DNA of 64,000 nt, taken from the NCBI RefSeq assembly GCF_000971295.1, contig NZ_LANJ01000045.1, positions 184,014-248,013 of the forward strand, in the 5' to 3' direction. The DNA comes from Devosia epidermidihirudinis. Lineage in GTDB: Bacteria; Pseudomonadota; Alphaproteobacteria; Rhizobiales; Devosiaceae. The position numbers and the translations under genes were made by a program. This document shows, one piece after another, positions 8,405 through 20,587 of this stretch (position 1 is the stretch's first letter; each line of letters opens with the position of its first letter). The notes under the pieces were generated by a model that had not been told where the DNA came from, did not search any database, and was given only the letters and a program-made list of their open reading frames with translations.

Positions 8405-9535
8405 TTAGGCGCTGACGGCCATTTGGTCTTCGTGCGCGGGGCGCTTGCGGAAGGAGTGCGCGCGCCAGAGTTCGAAGATGGCAGATGCTTCGCCGCTCTC
8501 GATATTGTTGAAGCGGGCCAGCACCATGTCCTTTTCGGACTGCGTGGGCAGATCTCGCCAGGGCAACGTGGCAACGACCGCCTCGAACAGATCCGGCGTT
8601 AGGCCTGCGGCGCTGAGGGCAACCGTGACCGCGACATAGTCCTGCGCCGCCAGCCACTTGACGATGACCTCGGGACCAACGCGCAGCATAACGGTCAGCG
8701 CTGCAGCCGCATGGTGGCCGTAGCCGAAGCGGGCGAAGCGAGCCAACGCGCGCTCATTGAGCTGCTTACGATCGCTGAGCGCTTTGACCTGATTGTAGGC
8801 CACTTTCCACTCGGTGGCGGAAAAGCCGGCGCGGTTGCGCATGCGGTTGTACACGACAGCATTGAGCTTGCCGGCGGCCACCGGGTCCATGGCACGGTTC
8901 GGACCGCCCAGATCTTCCAGCACCCTGGTCGCGGCGGTGTCGATTTCGCCGCGCAGCGTCTTCCAGTCGATGTCGGCGCGACCACGAAGGTCAGCGGCAA
9001 TTTCGGCATCACGGGTGGCGCGCTTGACCAGCTTGTGCAGCGTTGCCTGATCGAACTCGGCATTTGAGTTCCGCACCAGACGCACGACCGAGCTCGTCTC
9101 GCCATGCTCAACAATCGCATCACCGACACGCTCGGCCACGCTCATGCGGCTGGCGATCGCAACACGATGGTCTTCGCTCTGGCTGCTGATGATGTCGATG
9201 AGATCATCGTCGCTCAGCACACTCGAAAACTCGAGCAGTGGTTTGGCAACTTCGATGTCGTCATTGGCCAGCTTGACCACCACCGTACCGGGTGCCCGAT
9301 CCAGTGGCGCCAGCAGCATAGCGACATGGGCCCGCGCCTCGACTTCGACAAAAGCGGCGAGACGGCACAGCACTTCGTCATACTGGGCGACCTGATCGTC
9401 GTCGCAGCGATCCGACACGTAGCTGAACAACTGCGCCATGTTGCGGAACAATTGCTCGCGCTCGGAATTGTTGTCTTCGCCGTTCAATACGCGGAAGCTC
9501 GAAAATGCCGGTAGGCCTTCGTCAAGTTCGCTCAT
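8405..9535 (-). CDS. DUF2336 domain-containing protein
   Basis: 376-residue cytoplasmic all-helical protein of the DUF2336 family, common in alphaproteobacteria and of unknown function. No signal peptide, membrane segment or catalytic motif is visible. Repeated helical units resembling HEAT repeats run through the middle (for example DDDLIDIISSQSEDHRVAIA). The start at 9535 (MSELDE) has GAGGGA 7 nt upstream; the frame is open to 9598 but the extra residues are not family-like. Single-gene unit ending in a strong terminator. Confidence 0.85.
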   Translation of the reverse strand: MSELDEGLPAFSSFRVLNGEDNNSEREQLFRNMAQLFSYVSDRCDDDQVAQYDEVLCRLAAFVEVEARAHVAMLLAPLDRAPGTVVVKLANDDIEVAKPLLEFSSVLSDDDLIDIISSQSEDHRVAIASRMSVAERVGDAIVEHGETSSVVRLVRNSNAEFDQATLHKLVKRATRDAEIAADLRGRADIDWKTLRGEIDTAATRVLEDLGGPNRAMDPVAAGKLNAVVYNRMRNRAGFSATEWKVAYNQVKALSDRKQLNERALARFARFGYGHHAAAALTVMLRVGPEVIVKWLAAQDYVAVTVALSAAGLTPDLFEAVVATLPWRDLPTQSEKDMVLARFNNIESGEASAIFELWRAHSFRKRPAHEDQMAVSA

Positions 9536-9656
9536 CGTCAATCCCTCGGCCATTGCGGCACATATCGACGGCGACAATGCTCTCCCACTCTCTTGCATGC
9601 ACTGAAGGGGAGCCCGGAAATTTGATTCAAATTTTATCGAGCTGACAGCTGCCCGG

Positions 9657-9691
9657 GTAAAAAGAAGGGCCCCGAAGCAATGCTCCGAGAC
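9657..9691 (-). terminator. Rho-independent terminator of katG
   Basis: Minus-strand stem GGTCTCGGAGC/GCTTCGGGGCC (positions 9691 down to 9667, several G-T pairs, ATT loop) followed by a CTTCTTTTT run. It begins about 30 nt after the katG stop codon. Confidence 0.85.
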
Positions 9692-9719
9692 CCCATTTCA
9701 CATCCGCCTTGTGCAGGCT

Positions 9720-11960
<2,241 letters not shown>

Positions 11961-11999
11961 CTAAGGTTTCGTTGTGACGCAGCGATGTCGATTAGGCAA

Positions 12000-12036
12000 A
12001 TTGATTGATCCTCTTGTTATGATAAGGTGAGCCTAT
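12000..12036. promoter_or_regulatory. Candidate OxyR operator between katG and oxyR
   Basis: Four tetranucleotides with OxyR spacing: ATTG-N7-CTCT-N7-ATAA-N7-CTAT, 13 of 16 positions matching the ATAG-N7-CTAT-N7-ATAG-N7-CTAT consensus. It abuts the oxyR start, where it could block oxyR, and lies upstream of the katG promoter region. Confidence 0.5.
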
Positions 12037-12037
12037 C

Positions 12038-12946
12038 ATGCAGCTATCCATCAAACAGATGCGCTATGCCGTTGCCGTGGCCGAAACGGGCCACTTTGGC
12101 CGCGCCGCCGCCACCTGCAACATCAGCCAACCCGCGCTCAGCCAGCAAATCCAGGCCATCGAGGAGGAGTGCGGCACCTCCCTGTTCGACCGCCTGCGTG
12201 GTGGGGCGCGCCCGACCCCGTTTGGCACGGAGTTCATCAGTCGCGCCCGCCGCGTCCTCGATGGTGTCGATGCGCTGGAAGCCTTTGCCGAGGGCCATGC
12301 CGGTCAACCCGACCGCCCGATCCGCTTCGGGCTGATTCCCACCGTCGCGCCCTATTTGTTGCCCGAGATATTCCCGGCGCTGACCAAGGGCCTGCCCAGC
12401 CTTGATTTCACCGTCAGCGAAAACCGCACCGATGCGCTGCTGGCCGGGCTGATCGATGGCAGCCTCGATGTAGCGCTGATCGGAACCGACCTGCCCGAGC
12501 ATGGTCCGCGCCTCGTCAGTGCCCCTCTGTTTGAGGATCAGTTCGTTTTGGCCACCAGCCGCAATGAGCTGACATCAGCGCCGGTCTCGCTGACCAGCCT
12601 TGCGCCCGAGCGTATCCTGCTGCTCGACGAGGGCCACTGTTTCCGGGACCAGACTATTGCCGCATGCCGTCTGGATAGCGATCCATCGGCCCGCACTTTC
12701 GCGGCTACGTCGCTATCGACCATTGTGGAGTTCGTGGCCAACGGGCAGGGCGTGACCCTCCTGCCCCAGATTGCGCTGCGCAAGGAGGCCACCGACCCGC
12801 GCATCGCCATTCACACGCTGGTGTCGCCCGGCGCGGGACGCATGTTGTCGCTGGTGTGGCGCGAAGCCACGCCGTTCGGTGCGATCTTCGAGCAGATGGC
12901 GGCGCTTATCCGCGCCCGCCCCGACGCCGGAAGCTATCGTAGCTGA
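12038..12946 (+). CDS. oxyR: Hydrogen-peroxide-inducible activator OxyR
   Basis: LysR-type regulator that senses peroxide by forming an intramolecular disulfide. 302 residues: N-terminal winged helix (about 1-60, ISQPALSQQIQAIEEE) and a substrate-binding-like domain. The redox pair is C201 and C210 in the block DEGHCFRDQTIAAC, with the same 9-residue spacing as E. coli C199/C208, which separates OxyR from other LysR proteins. Divergently arranged with katG, its expected target. Its last 41 bp overlap the end of rarD on the other strand. Confidence 0.95.
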   Translation: MQLSIKQMRYAVAVAETGHFGRAAATCNISQPALSQQIQAIEEECGTSLFDRLRGGARPTPFGTEFISRARRVLDGVDALEAFAEGHAGQPDRPIRFGLIPTVAPYLLPEIFPALTKGLPSLDFTVSENRTDALLAGLIDGSLDVALIGTDLPEHGPRLVSAPLFEDQFVLATSRNELTSAPVSLTSLAPERILLLDEGHCFRDQTIAACRLDSDPSARTFAATSLSTIVEFVANGQGVTLLPQIALRKEATDPRIAIHTLVSPGAGRMLSLVWREATPFGAIFEQMAALIRARPDAGSYRS

Positions 12947-13853
12947 ACACCATCAGCGACAGCCAGATCAGCGCGAAGCTGAACAGGCGCAGCCCGTTGA
13001 GGTGCTCGCCGAACAGGAAGATCGCCACCAGGAACTGGATCGACGGCGCGATATACTGGAACATGCCGATCGTGGTCAGCCGCAGGCGACGCACCGCAAA
13101 GGCAAACAGCAGCAGCGGAATGGCCGTCGCCGGACCGGTCAGGATCAGCATGAACATCAGGTATGGATCGCCATGCGCGCCAATGCCTGTGGTGGCGATG
13201 TTGAAGATCACATAGGCCAGCGCGAACGGCGCCAGCATCACCGTTTCAGCGAACAGCCCCGATGCCGGCCCAAGCTGGGCGGTCTTGCGGAAATAGCCAT
13301 AGAAGCCAAAGGTCAGCGCCAGGCCGAGGGCCACATAGGGCACGTTCCCGAGGCCAAGCGCCTGAATGCCAATGCCAATGGTCGCAATCACGATGGAGAT
13401 CGTCTGCAGCTTGTTCTGCCGCTCGCCGAGCAGCACCATGCCCATGACCACATTGACCAGCGGATTGATGAAATAGCCAAAGCTGGCTTCCAGCACCTGC
13501 CCGCTTTCCACCGCCCACACATAGAGCAGCCAGTTGGCAGCGAGCAGCACGGCCGATACCAGCGTCATGGTGGCCCGGCGGCGGTCGGCAAACAGCGCCC
13601 GCACTTCGCCATAGCCCTTGGTGAAGATCAGGATGATAGACAGCAGCACCAGCGACCACACGGTCCGCTCGGCCACGATCATCACCGAATTGACGGAATG
13701 CAGTTCGCGGAACAGCAGCGGCAGGAAGCCCCAGGCCGAATAGGCAAGCAGCGCCGCTAACACGCCGTTGCGCGCCTCGTTCACATCCACGCTGGTTGGC
13801 GCGGCAACGCTCGCAGGGGCAATCGCCTCGGGCGCAGATTCTGGCAGCGACAT
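12906..13853 (-). CDS. rarD: RarD-type EamA (DMT) transporter
   Basis: Integral membrane protein of the drug/metabolite transporter superfamily. 315 residues with about ten hydrophobic helices in two EamA halves. The RarD pattern is clear: AYSAWGFLPLLFRELHSVN at the start, WLLYVWAVESGQVLEASFGYFINPL in the middle and YIAPSIQFLVAIFLFGE in the second half. Substrate is unproven; family members have been linked to chloramphenicol sensitivity. The start at 13853 has GGAG 7 nt upstream. The gene ends inside the 3' end of oxyR. Confidence 0.9.
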   Translation of the reverse strand: MSLPESAPEAIAPASVAAPTSVDVNEARNGVLAALLAYSAWGFLPLLFRELHSVNSVMIVAERTVWSLVLLSIILIFTKGYGEVRALFADRRRATMTLVSAVLLAANWLLYVWAVESGQVLEASFGYFINPLVNVVMGMVLLGERQNKLQTISIVIATIGIGIQALGLGNVPYVALGLALTFGFYGYFRKTAQLGPASGLFAETVMLAPFALAYVIFNIATTGIGAHGDPYLMFMLILTGPATAIPLLLFAFAVRRLRLTTIGMFQYIAPSIQFLVAIFLFGEHLNGLRLFSFALIWLSLMVFSYDSFRRRGGRG

Positions 13854-14040
13854 GATCAACTCCGCGCCCACCACGGGGCGTCACGGCTCGGTGATAGCAG
13901 CGGCGTTCCAGCGCGACCAATCAGAGTTTGTGATCAGCCCGCATGCCTGCGGTGATGGGACGCGCCAACCTTTTGGCTCGGGGCGAGTTCACCTCCTGAC
14001 GCTGACGCGTCCAAGTTCTGTCCACAAAGAGGAGCCCACC

Positions 14041-14490
14041 ATGAAGAAGACTGTCACCTGGGTCCTGATCGCCAATGGCGCACAGGCACGCGTGCTGGAA
14101 AACACTGGACCCGGCAAAGGGCTAAAGCCAGTGGAGGGCATGGACTGGGCCATCGAGCCATTGCAGGCGCAGGATATCGTCAGCGACCGCCCCGGCGCCC
14201 ACCGCACACCAAGCGGCTTTGGTCGCGGTGGCATGGAGCCCCGCACAGACCCGGTCGAGCACCGCGAAGCCGAGTTCGTCAAAACCGTCGCCAATGAACT
14301 CGATCATCAGATCCAGAACGGCGCCTTCGACCGCCTTGTCATCGCCGCGGCTCCAATCGCCCTCGGCGATTTGCGCAAGTCGATCTCGCCGGCGGTCAAA
14401 AAAGCCATCATTGCCGAGCTGAACAAGGACCTGACTAACCTGCCCTCGGCGCAACTCGACAAGCACTTCGACGGCATCCTCGCCGCCTGA
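14041..14490 (+). CDS. Host-attachment-family protein (baeRF/Host_attach)
   Basis: 149-residue cytoplasmic protein of the family named for Agrobacterium attachment to plant cells, distantly related to the eRF1 middle domain. Signatures are TWVLIANGAQARVLEN at the N-terminus, HREAEFVKTVANELD, and FDRLVIAAAPIALGDLRK followed by a conserved tail with KDLTNLP. The molecular role is unknown. A GAGGAG ribosome site precedes the ATG and a terminator follows directly, so it is transcribed alone. Confidence 0.85.
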   Translation: MKKTVTWVLIANGAQARVLENTGPGKGLKPVEGMDWAIEPLQAQDIVSDRPGAHRTPSGFGRGGMEPRTDPVEHREAEFVKTVANELDHQIQNGAFDRLVIAAAPIALGDLRKSISPAVKKAIIAELNKDLTNLPSAQLDKHFDGILAA

Positions 14491-14500
14491 CGCAGACGAC

Positions 14501-14528
14501 AAAGGCCCGCTGCATGGCGGGCCTTTTT
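14501..14528 (+). terminator. Rho-independent terminator
   Basis: GGCCCGC/GCGGGCC stem (14504-14510 with 14517-14523), flanked by AAA before and TTTTT after, 10 nt past the host-attachment-family stop codon. Confidence 0.9.
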
Positions 14529-14627
14529 ACTTTTCAAATCAATGCTTTGCGCGGCGCGCCGGATTCAGTTTGATCGGCACTTGAATCAATCCGGCAGGTC
14601 TATCCAACGAGACCTCTGCGATCCTGT

Positions 14628-15482
14628 CTAAGCCTCTGATTCATCCTCAAAATCCTCGTCATCGTCATCGCCGCCTTCAATGGCATCGAGGAATTCGAGC
14701 AGCAGCGAGTTCACCAGGTCGGGGCGCTCGATGCTGGGGATGTGCGCCACGCCTTCAAGCACGGCGGCAAAGGCGTTCGGCATTTCTTCGGAGAGGTGAT
14801 CGTGGCGCTCGATCAACGCGGTGAAATCCTCATCACCCACCATGAGCAGTGCCGGTGCACCGACTTCGGATACGCGGTCCCATGCAGATGCAGGGCGCTC
14901 TTCCTGCGTCAGGCCTGGCTGGTTCAGCGCCAGCCGGTTCATATCCAGAAACAGCTCGCGCACGGCCCCGCCGACACGACCGCTCTGCGCCCGAGGACCA
15001 TCGAGCCACTCATGCGCCTGCACGCGATTGAGCATATCAAGGTCGCCGCGCTCGAAGGCATCTTCCTCGGCCGCCTCGATCTGGGATTCGGCCTGCGTTG
15101 CCGTCCACGGCGCGCCGGTGACCGAAGTGCCGATCAGCACCAGGCCGATGATGCGACCGGGATGGGCCAGCGCGAAATCAATCGCCAAACCACCACCCAT
15201 CGAGCAGCCGACAAACACCGCCGCGTGAATGTCATGCGCGTCGAGGACAGCGATCAGATCATCCACATGGCTGAACGGCTCATCGACGCTGGTGGTTTCG
15301 CCATAGCCACGCCGATCATAGGCGATGGCCTGCCAGCCCTCTTCGGCCACGGCGTCCATCTGACTCTGCCACATGCGCTTGTCGCAGACCCCGGCATGCA
15401 GAAACACCACCGGCAGTCCCTCGCCTACGCTGAGGCCGGAAAGGTTGGCCCCGCCAACCTGCAGCGAAAACGGCTTCGACAT
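14628..15482 (-). CDS. Alpha/beta hydrolase
   Basis: 284-residue alpha/beta-hydrolase fold enzyme. The oxyanion region VVFLHAGVCDKRMW, nucleophile elbow GCSMGGG (Ser), acid in LLMVGDEDFTA (Asp) and catalytic His in EGVAHIPSIERP are all present in order. Substrate cannot be told; relatives include 3-oxoadipate enol-lactonase-like esterases. The last 20 residues are strikingly acidic (GGDDDDEDFEDESEA). The start at 15482 (MSKPFS) has GTGGAG upstream; the frame is open to 15629 but the extra residues look non-coding. It follows a small secreted protein by 31 nt on the same strand. Confidence 0.85.
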   Translation of the reverse strand: MSKPFSLQVGGANLSGLSVGEGLPVVFLHAGVCDKRMWQSQMDAVAEEGWQAIAYDRRGYGETTSVDEPFSHVDDLIAVLDAHDIHAAVFVGCSMGGGLAIDFALAHPGRIIGLVLIGTSVTGAPWTATQAESQIEAAEEDAFERGDLDMLNRVQAHEWLDGPRAQSGRVGGAVRELFLDMNRLALNQPGLTQEERPASAWDRVSEVGAPALLMVGDEDFTALIERHDHLSEEMPNAFAAVLEGVAHIPSIERPDLVNSLLLEFLDAIEGGDDDDEDFEDESEA

Positions 15483-15513
15483 CACGCACGCAACTCCACG
15501 CACTACAATTGAT

Positions 15514-15840
15514 CTACTGCTGCACCAGAGCGCAGAACTCGAATTCCTTACGCGTGCCGACCCAGCACCCCGGCGCATCGCCGCTGACAAAGCGGCCCAT
15601 GTCCACCGGTGCACGACCCGGCGCCGCATTTGCGGGGGTCAGGTAGACCGTACCGCTATCGGCTTCGCCGGCCGCAAAGGCCAAATATTGCCCATCGGGC
15701 AATTCAAACGTCAGGCCATTTCCGTCCAGCACGACATCACAGGCAAAGGGCTCAAAGCCCGTCACCGTGCATTCCCCCGGCGCGGCCAGAGCCGCTCCCG
15801 CCAACAGGCCCCAGACCAGGGCCGCCCCCATAAGCTTCAT
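15514..15840 (-). CDS. Small secreted protein of unknown function
   Basis: 108-residue product with a typical signal peptide (MKLMGAALVWGLLAGAALA, cleavage before APGEC). The mature ~89 residues hold four cysteines (one next to the cleavage site, then FAC, GCW and FC), which could form two periplasmic disulfides. No family recognised. The start at 15840 is preferred to ATG 15852, which has no ribosome site. It lies between the ettA terminator and the hydrolase gene. Confidence 0.65.
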   Translation of the reverse strand: MKLMGAALVWGLLAGAALAAPGECTVTGFEPFACDVVLDGNGLTFELPDGQYLAFAAGEADSGTVYLTPANAAPGRAPVDMGRFVSGDAPGCWVGTRKEFEFCALVQQ

Positions 15841-15855
15841 TCCTGCCCCCACAGC

Positions 15856-15881
15856 AAAAAGGGCGGGCTCGTGGCCCGCCC
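15856..15881 (-). terminator. Rho-independent terminator of ettA
   Basis: On the minus strand GGGCGGGC/GCCCGCCC (15881 to 15861, 5-nt loop) is followed by TTTTT. It starts 7 nt after the ettA stop codon. Confidence 0.92.
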
Positions 15882-15888
15882 GATCATA

Positions 15889-17544
<1,656 letters not shown>

Positions 17545-17853
17545 TCGGCTTTGGTCCCCGCAATGGAAGAATTTGGGCCCGTATGTAGGCGATGGCTCCG
17601 ATAAGGGCAACACGCCCCTATGCCACCACAATTGGCGTTAGGGATGGCGGGATGCGGACACCCCGTAAGCCAATGACCCGAATAGCCTTGCCAATCATGC
17701 TGCTAGGCCGAAAACCCGCGCCGTTTATGGTCTCGCTGCGTCAAAAGGACTTTCCAACCGCTTGCCTTTGCCCCCGATGACAAACAATTGCTTCACGCAC
17801 TGGCGTCGCCTCGTCTACTCCATTGCCACCGTATGACTTTCCCGGAGCCGTCG
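17545..17853. other. Divergent intergenic region with no gene
   Basis: About 309 bp between ettA (minus) and the first M16 gene (plus). It must hold both promoters. I see no repeat, hairpin with a T-run, or convincing reading frame here. Confidence 0.6.
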
Positions 17854-19209
17854 ATGATCTTGAAACACGGACTGGCCCTTGCGCTGGTCACCGTCCTGTC
17901 CCTGCCCGCCATGGCAGAAGACACAGCCCCGGATACCGCCATCCAGAATTTCACCCTCGATAACGGCCTTGAGGTTGTGGTGATCCCCGATCACCGTGCG
18001 CCCATTGTCACCCATATGGTGTGGTACAAGGTGGGCAGCGCCGACGAGGCTCCCGGCAAGTCGGGCATTGCCCACTTCCTCGAACACCTGATGTTCAAGG
18101 GCACCGTCAAGCATCCGGCCGGTGAGCTGGATCGCCTCGTCACCGAGATCGGTGGCAATGGTAATGCCGTCACCACAAGCGATTTCACCACCTATTTCCA
18201 GACAGTGCCGGCCGACGCGCTCGCCACCATGATGGACATCGAAGCCGACCGCATGCGCGGTCTCGTGCTCACCGATGATGTCATTGGCTCTGAGCGCGAC
18301 GTGGTGCTTGAAGAGCGCCGTATGCGCGTCGACGGCAGTCCGCAGGCGCTGTTGCAGGAAGAAACCACCGCCACCCTGTTCCAGAACCACCCCTATCGCA
18401 TCCCCACCATTGGCTGGATGCAGGAGATCGAGCAACTCAACCGCGCCGACGCCGTGGCGTTCTATGACCAGTATTATGCCCCAAACAACGCCGTGCTGGT
18501 GATTGCGGGCGATGTGGAGCCTGCAGCGGTCCGCACGCTGGCCGAGGAAACCTATGGCAAGGTGCCGCGCGGTCCCGATCTGCCAGCGCGCGTTCGTCCA
18601 TCCGAGCCGGTGCAGGATACCAAGCGCACCGTCAGCCTGTCCGACGCGCGGATCGGCATTCCAAGTTTTTCGCGCACCTGGATCGTCCCGACCTATCGCA
18701 CCGCAGAGCCCGGCGAGGCCGAGGCGATTGACCTGCTGTCCGAGATACTCGGCGGCGGCAGCCGCAGCCGTCTCTATCAGCAGGTCATCGTCAAGGACGG
18801 CATCGGCGCATCCGCCGGCGCCAGCTATGATGGCGGCGCTTATGATCCGAGCGGCTTCACCATTTATGGCGCGCCCCAGCCCGGCCACACCCTGCCCGAG
18901 GTGGAAGCTGCCGTCGATGCGCAGGTGGCCCTCTTGATCAAAGACGGCGTCACCGAGGCTGAACTCAACAGCGCCAAGGCCCGCTATGTCCGCTCGATGA
19001 TCTTTGCCCATGACGCTCAGGCCAGCATGGCCAACCTCTATGGCAGCCGCCTCGCCAGCGGGGGCACCATCAAGGACATCACCGAATGGCCTGACCGCAT
19101 CCGCGCCGTCACTGCCGAGCAGGTGCAGGCCGTCGCCGCCAAATACCTCAACCCCGCAATTTCCGTGACCAGCTATCTGCTGCCGCCCGAAACAACCGGA
19201 GCGCAATAA
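17854..19209 (+). CDS. M16 family zinc metalloprotease, catalytic partner
   Basis: 451-residue secreted pitrilysin-class protease. A signal peptide (about 1-20, cleavage near AMA) is followed by an active M16 domain with the inverted zinc motif H74-F-L-E-H78 and the downstream Glu in [16 protein letters not shown] second, inactive M16-like half follows. In alphaproteobacteria such genes come in tandem with a non-catalytic homologue, and the pair forms a heterodimeric periplasmic peptidase; the next gene, 4 nt away, is that homologue. The start at 17854 has GGAG 7 nt upstream. Confidence 0.92.
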   Translation: MILKHGLALALVTVLSLPAMAEDTAPDTAIQNFTLDNGLEVVVIPDHRAPIVTHMVWYKVGSADEAPGKSGIAHFLEHLMFKGTVKHPAGELDRLVTEIGGNGNAVTTSDFTTYFQTVPADALATMMDIEADRMRGLVLTDDVIGSERDVVLEERRMRVDGSPQALLQEETTATLFQNHPYRIPTIGWMQEIEQLNRADAVAFYDQYYAPNNAVLVIAGDVEPAAVRTLAEETYGKVPRGPDLPARVRPSEPVQDTKRTVSLSDARIGIPSFSRTWIVPTYRTAEPGEAEAIDLLSEILGGGSRSRLYQQVIVKDGIGASAGASYDGGAYDPSGFTIYGAPQPGHTLPEVEAAVDAQVALLIKDGVTEAELNSAKARYVRSMIFAHDAQASMANLYGSRLASGGTIKDITEWPDRIRAVTAEQVQAVAAKYLNPAISVTSYLLPPETTGAQ

Positions 19210-19213
19210 GCCC

Positions 19214-20587
19214 ATGACTAATCTGTTCGCGTTCCCCCGCCGTATCGCTGGCCTTGTCACCGTCCTCTCCGCCCTCGTGCTGGCCGTTCCGGCCTATGCT
19301 GAAGTGGTGTTTCAGGATGTGACCTCGCCCAAGGGCATCAATGCCTGGCTGGTTGAGGATTACTCGGTTCCCATCATCACCATCCGCTTCGCCTTTGAAG
19401 GCGGCTCCACACAGGACGCCATCGGCAAGGAAGGCACCGCCAACCTGCTGACCGCCCTGTTCGATGAAGGCGCCGGCGATCTCGACAGCGACGCCTTCCA
19501 GACCAAGCTCGACGATGACGGCGCTGAAATGGGCTTCGCGGCCGATCAGGACGCGGTCTATGGCTCGATGCGCATGCTGGCCGACAAGCGGGAGGAGGCC
19601 TTTGGCTTGCTCAAGCTGGCCATCCAGGAACCGCGCTTCGATCAGAACCCGATCGACCGCATGCGCGCCCAGATCGTCGCCGGGATCATCGCCTCGGCAA
19701 AAGACCCCGGCACCGCTGCGCGAGAGCAATGGGCCAAGGCGCTGTTTGGCGATCACCCCTATGCGCGCCAGAGCCAGGGCACCGAAGTCTCGCTCGCCAG
19801 CATTACCGCTGATGACCTGCGCGCGTTCAAGACCGCCAATTTCGCGCGCTCGAACCTGCATGTCGGCATTGTCGGCGCCATCGACGCCAAGACGGCGGGC
19901 GAAACGCTGGACATGCTGTTTGGCGACCTGCCCGAAAAGCCCGACCTGGTTGATGTCCCCGACATTCAGCCAACCTTCGGCAAAGACCTGTTCGTCGACT
20001 ACAACCTGCCCCAGACCGCGATCTACATGGCCTTTCCAAGCCTGAAGCGTGAGGCCCCCGACTTCTACGCAGCCTCGCTGATGAACCAGATCCTGGGCGG
20101 CGGCGGCTTCTCCTCGCGCCTGACCGATGAGGTGCGTGAAAAGCGCGGTCTGACCTATGGCATCAGCTCATCGATGATGACCCTCAAGCACTCCAATGTG
20201 CTGCTGGTGAACACCTCCACCCGCTCCGACCGAGCCGCCGAAACCCTGACCGTCACGGAAGATGTTATCGCCAGAATGGCCAAGGATGGCCCGACGCCGG
20301 AAGAGCTGGCATCGGCCAAGAAATACGCCATAGGCTCCTATGCCATCAACGAGCTGAGTTCATCGGGCTCTATCGCCAATACGCTGGTGGGGCTGCAATT
20401 GCGTGGTCTGGATATCGACTACATCAACGAGCGCGCGGACCTGCTCAATGCCGTGACCATCGAGGATGTGAAGGCGGTTGCAGCCAAGCTGCTGAGCGTC
20501 AAGCCGACCATCCTGCTGATCGGGCCGCCGCTCACGACGGCGGAGAACCCCGCTCCAGCGGAGCCAGCGACGCCATCGGTGAACTGA
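19214..20587 (+). CDS. M16 family peptidase-like protein, non-catalytic partner
   Basis: 457 residues with a signal peptide (to about VPAYA). It has the M16 fold pattern (VPIITIRFAFEGGSTQD, later GGGGFSSRLTDEVREKRGLTYG) but the zinc site is gone: where HxxEH should be, the sequence reads GTANLLTALFDEG. It is therefore expected to be the substrate-binding, inactive subunit of a dimer with the preceding gene. Cotranscribed with it (4-nt gap). Its last 56 bp overlap the end of the GGDEF gene on the opposite strand. Confidence 0.9.
   Translation: MTNLFAFPRRIAGLVTVLSALVLAVPAYAEVVFQDVTSPKGINAWLVEDYSVPIITIRFAFEGGSTQDAIGKEGTANLLTALFDEGAGDLDSDAFQTKLDDDGAEMGFAADQDAVYGSMRMLADKREEAFGLLKLAIQEPRFDQNPIDRMRAQIVAGIIASAKDPGTAAREQWAKALFGDHPYARQSQGTEVSLASITADDLRAFKTANFARSNLHVGIVGAIDAKTAGETLDMLFGDLPEKPDLVDVPDIQPTFGKDLFVDYNLPQTAIYMAFPSLKREAPDFYAASLMNQILGGGGFSSRLTDEVREKRGLTYGISSSMMTLKHSNVLLVNTSTRSDRAAETLTVTEDVIARMAKDGPTPEELASAKKYAIGSYAINELSSSGSIANTLVGLQLRGLDIDYINERADLLNAVTIEDVKAVAAKLLSVKPTILLIGPPLTTAENPAPAEPATPSVN

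Noticed and set aside
17592..17780. 62-codon open frame between ettA and the M16 genes
   Set aside because: No ribosome site, no domain and overlap with the ettA leader.
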